64,000 bases of DNA from contig CP073344.1 in NCBI GenBank assembly GCA_024397875.1, positions 4,185,034 through 4,249,033 on the forward strand. The letters run 5' to 3'. The notes below the pieces were generated by a model. It worked only from the letters and a program-made list of their open reading frames with translations. It was not told the DNA's origin and made no database searches. This document shows, one piece after another, positions 62,056-64,000 of this stretch (positions within the stretch are counted from its first letter, which is position 1; every line of letters begins with the position of its first letter). The DNA comes from Amphritea atlantica (GTDB taxonomy: Bacteria; Pseudomonadota; Gammaproteobacteria; Pseudomonadales; Balneatricaceae). A program made the translations under genes and the position numbers.

Positions 62056-62391
62056 ATGAGTGATGTACTGACACAGTTGGGCGATATTCTTGAGCAGCGT
62101 AAAGCGGCGACGGCTGAAAAGTCTTATGTCGCCAGCCTGCATGCGAAAGGGCTGAACAAAATTCTGGAAAAAGTCGGTGAAGAAGCAACGGAAACGATTA
62201 TTGCCGCAAAAGATGCAGAGTTAAATGGCGATACCCGCGATGTTGTCTATGAAACAGCCGATCTGTGGTTTCATACGCTGGTTGCGCTCTCTCACTTGGG
62301 GGTCCGTCCGGAAGCCGTGGTAAATGAGCTTGCCAGTCGCTTTGATATGTCAGGTCTGGAAGAGAAAGCATCCCGGACTGAGAAAAAGTAG
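62056..62391 (+). CDS. hisE: Phosphoribosyl-ATP pyrophosphatase
   Basis: A 111-residue all-helical MazG-like enzyme for the second histidine step. The [17 protein letters not shown] segment carries the metal-binding acidic residues and [13 protein letters not shown] the second set. It starts nine bases after hisI, so the two are coupled; in enterics they are fused in one protein. Confidence 0.94.
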   Translation: MSDVLTQLGDILEQRKAATAEKSYVASLHAKGLNKILEKVGEEATETIIAAKDAELNGDTRDVVYETADLWFHTLVALSHLGVRPEAVVNELASRFDMSGLEEKASRTEKK

Positions 62392-62401
62392 TTTTAAAGC
62401 G

Positions 62402-62436
62402 GTTCCAGATAAATGATAAAATGAGTAATCTGGAAC
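62402..62436 (+). repeat. Hairpin between hisE and tatA
   Basis: GTTCCAGAT at 62402-62410 pairs perfectly with ATCTGGAAC at 62428-62436 across a 17-base A/T-rich loop. No T-run follows, so it may be a processing or attenuation structure between the his and tat genes. Confidence 0.55.
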
Positions 62437-62498
62437 AAAGAAGCATAACTTAACGTGCGGAGAAGCTCCTCCCATGTAGTCAATCGGAGAACGATAAT

Positions 62499-62744
62499 AT
62501 GTTAGGTGGTATTAGTCTGTGGCAGTTGGCTATTCTTTTAGTAATCGTTGTACTGCTGTTTGGCACCAAGAAACTGCGCAATCTGGGTGGTGATCTGGGT
62601 GGTGCAGTCAAGGGCTTTAAGAAAGCGATGAATGACGAGCCTAAAGAGGAAGAGAAAAAGCTGGAAAATGATGCCGACTTTGCTGAAACAGATAAAACTG
62701 AAGCAAAAGAGCAAGCGAAAGACGAGCCAAAAGCTGATAAGTAA
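62499..62744 (+). CDS. tatA: Sec-independent translocase subunit TatA
   Basis: An 81-residue protein with one N-terminal membrane helix ([16 protein letters not shown]), the [14 protein letters not shown] hinge and amphipathic helix, and an acidic Lys/Glu-rich tail. TatA oligomers form the pore for folded Tat substrates. It starts 107 bases after hisE, past a hairpin, so tat expression may be separate from his. Confidence 0.96.
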   Translation: MLGGISLWQLAILLVIVVLLFGTKKLRNLGGDLGGAVKGFKKAMNDEPKEEEKKLENDADFAETDKTEAKEQAKDEPKADK

Positions 62745-62761
62745 CCGACAGGTAACTGTAG

Positions 62762-63142
62762 ATGTTTGATATCGGTTTTGCTGAGCTGCTGATAATCGCT
62801 GTGGTCGGTCTGGTAGTGCTGGGGCCGGAAAAGCTTCCGGTTGCTATTCGCACCGTCGGTCTCTGGGTGAGTAAAGCAAAGCGTACCCTGGGCAGTATAC
62901 AGTCTGAGATAAGTGAAGAACTTCGTCTGGATGAGATGAAACGTCAGATTGTCATGAAGCAGGAAGAGCTTGACCGTGAACTTGATGAGATGCGTCGTCC
63001 CTCATCTGAAGACTCATCCACTCATGCCCCCAAAACTGCCGACACTACCGCTGTAGAAGATAAGTCGGATCAGGCGGAAAAGCCGCAGACTTCCGAAGTG
63101 CCGCCTGAACAGGAAAATACCAAGGCCGATGATAGACCCTAA
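62762..63142 (+). CDS. tatB: Sec-independent translocase subunit TatB
   Basis: A 126-residue protein with an N-terminal helix ([21 protein letters not shown]) containing the TatB Glu and GPEKLP hinge, an amphipathic helix and a hydrophilic tail rich in Glu, Pro and Thr. With TatC it forms the receptor for twin-arginine signals. Its end overlaps the tatC start by 14 bases. Confidence 0.95.
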   Translation: MFDIGFAELLIIAVVGLVVLGPEKLPVAIRTVGLWVSKAKRTLGSIQSEISEELRLDEMKRQIVMKQEELDRELDEMRRPSSEDSSTHAPKTADTTAVEDKSDQAEKPQTSEVPPEQENTKADDRP

Positions 63143-63911
63143 CCAGACCCATTCAGAGGATGATCAGGAGCAGCCTATTGTCTCCCATCTGGTAGAGTTG
63201 CGCAGTCGCCTGATGCGGGCACTGCTGGCGATCCTGATTCTGTTCCTCTGCCTGTTCTATTTTGCTAATAACCTCTACGAAATCGTTTCTGCGCCTTTAA
63301 CCGCACTGCTGCCGGAAGGCACCAGTATGATCGCGACCGATGTTACATCGCCGTTTTTTGCGCCGTTCAAGCTGACGCTGGTACTGTCAATTTTTCTGGC
63401 GATGCCGCTTATCCTGCACCAGGTGTGGGGGTTTATCTCTCCAGGGCTGTATAAGCATGAGAAGCGACTGGCCGTTCCTTTGTTGGCGTCCAGTATTGTG
63501 TTGTTCTATTCAGGCATCGCGTTTGCGTACTTTGTGGTTTTTCCACTGATTTTCGGTTTCTTCACCAGTGTAGGACCCGAAAATGTAGCGGTAATGACTG
63601 ATATCAGTAGTTATCTTAACTTTGTTCTCAAGATCTTCTTTGCCTTCGGAGTCGTCTTCGAAATTCCCATTGCAACGTTACTGTTGGTCTGGAGTGGTAT
63701 AACCGACGTTCAGAGTCTCAGAGCGAAACGTGCCTACGTCATTGTCGGTTGCTTTGTTCTTGGGATGTTACTGACGCCTCCGGATGTTATCTCGCAAACT
63801 CTGTTGGCAGTACCTATGTGGTTGTTGTTTGAATTGGGTATTATCCTGGCTGTTATCATCAAGAGAAGGGCGCCTGCTGATGATGAAGAGCAGAATGAAG
63901 TTGCGGATTAG
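63129..63911 (+). CDS. tatC: Sec-independent translocase subunit TatC
   Basis: A 260-residue membrane protein with six helices. The N-terminal cytosolic part has [15 protein letters not shown], and the first periplasmic loop and [17 protein letters not shown] match TatC. Glu/Phe residues in the cytosolic face bind twin-arginine signals in the family. It overlaps tatB. A substrate, the TRAP binding lipoprotein, is encoded at 19074. Confidence 0.96.
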   Translation: MIDPNQTHSEDDQEQPIVSHLVELRSRLMRALLAILILFLCLFYFANNLYEIVSAPLTALLPEGTSMIATDVTSPFFAPFKLTLVLSIFLAMPLILHQVWGFISPGLYKHEKRLAVPLLASSIVLFYSGIAFAYFVVFPLIFGFFTSVGPENVAVMTDISSYLNFVLKIFFAFGVVFEIPIATLLLVWSGITDVQSLRAKRAYVIVGCFVLGMLLTPPDVISQTLLAVPMWLLFELGIILAVIIKRRAPADDEEQNEVAD

Positions 63912-63942
63912 AAAGCGGTGAGACTCGACTGCGTCGCTGGTC

Positions 63943-63975
63943 GGAGCCAGACGCTTCGCTTTTCAGGAGCCAGAC
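63943..63975 (+). repeat. Short direct repeat at the window end
   Basis: GGAGCCAGAC occurs at 63943-63952 and again at 63966-63975, with GCTTCGC-like sequence after each. It might be the edge of an extragenic repeat, but only this piece is in the window. No gene is visible from 63912 to 64000. Confidence 0.35.
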
Positions 63976-64000
63976 ATTGCTTCGCAACTTGCTAGTCGCT

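Overview
The window looks like a stretch of chromosome from a marine gammaproteobacterium of the Oceanospirillales (Oceanospirillaceae-like) or a close relative of the pseudomonads. This is an inference from gene content and order: parB next to an atpIBEFHAGDC operon; glmU-glmS; pst-phoU beside phoBR and ubiA-ubiC; thrB-DUF2782-polA-engB; dsbA; ubiB-hisI-hisE-tatABC; a TRAP transporter; and large Pseudomonas-type PstA and PstC. I saw no rRNA, tRNA, CRISPR array, prophage or insertion sequence. Gene density is high and base composition looks even.

Layout. 1-7.5 kb: the 3' end of parB, then the complete F1Fo ATP synthase operon with a near-consensus sigma70 promoter and a strong terminator. 7.5-9.3 kb: three lipoprotein genes (CsgG-like, DUF4810, DUF799). 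9.3-13.5 kb: a TrmB-type regulator divergent from glmU-glmS (UDP-GlcNAc synthesis), with an apparently empty attTn7. 13.7-20.7 kb: a dCache chemoreceptor, an FMN/Fe-S glutamate-synthase-like protein, a HexR-like regulator, a Tat-targeted TRAP binding lipoprotein and a small Met-rich secreted protein. 20.7-24.1 kb: TRAP permeases on the minus strand, then DUF416 and two small membrane proteins. 24.1-33.3 kb: a compact Chp-like chemosensory operon (two response regulators, a CheW-like protein, an MCP, a CheA hybrid and a free-standing PilJ-domain periplasmic protein). 33.3-35.5 kb: an oxidoreductase, a small membrane protein and CysZ. 35.5-47.3 kb: the phosphate regulon (phoR, phoB, phoU, pstB, pstA, pstC, pstS), interrupted by ubiA, ubiC, DUF1415 and a small unknown gene, with three Pho boxes. 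47.4-52.8 kb: a YciA-like thioesterase, a fused nucleoside-recognition membrane protein, uvrD with a LexA-like box, thrB and DUF2782. 52.9-57.4 kb: polA, a probable structured small RNA at the Spot42/ErsA locus, engB and cytochrome c4. 57.5-64 kb: dsbA, a diguanylate cyclase, ubiB, hisI, hisE and tatABC.

How it works together. The phosphate block is a closed circuit: PstSCAB and PhoU signal to PhoR and PhoB, and Pho boxes precede phoB, pstC and pstS. Tat export (tatABC) serves the twin-arginine TRAP lipoprotein encoded in the same window. UbiA, UbiB and UbiC supply ubiquinone to the respiratory chain that drives the ATP synthase, with cytochrome c4 as an electron carrier.

The observations I rank highest are: the divergent Chp-like operon, whose MCP seems to carry an HBM-type sensor while the PilJ sensor domain is a separate secreted protein; the structured RNA between polA and engB with a sigmaE-like promoter; and a decayed second copy of the pstA 3' end between pstA and pstB.
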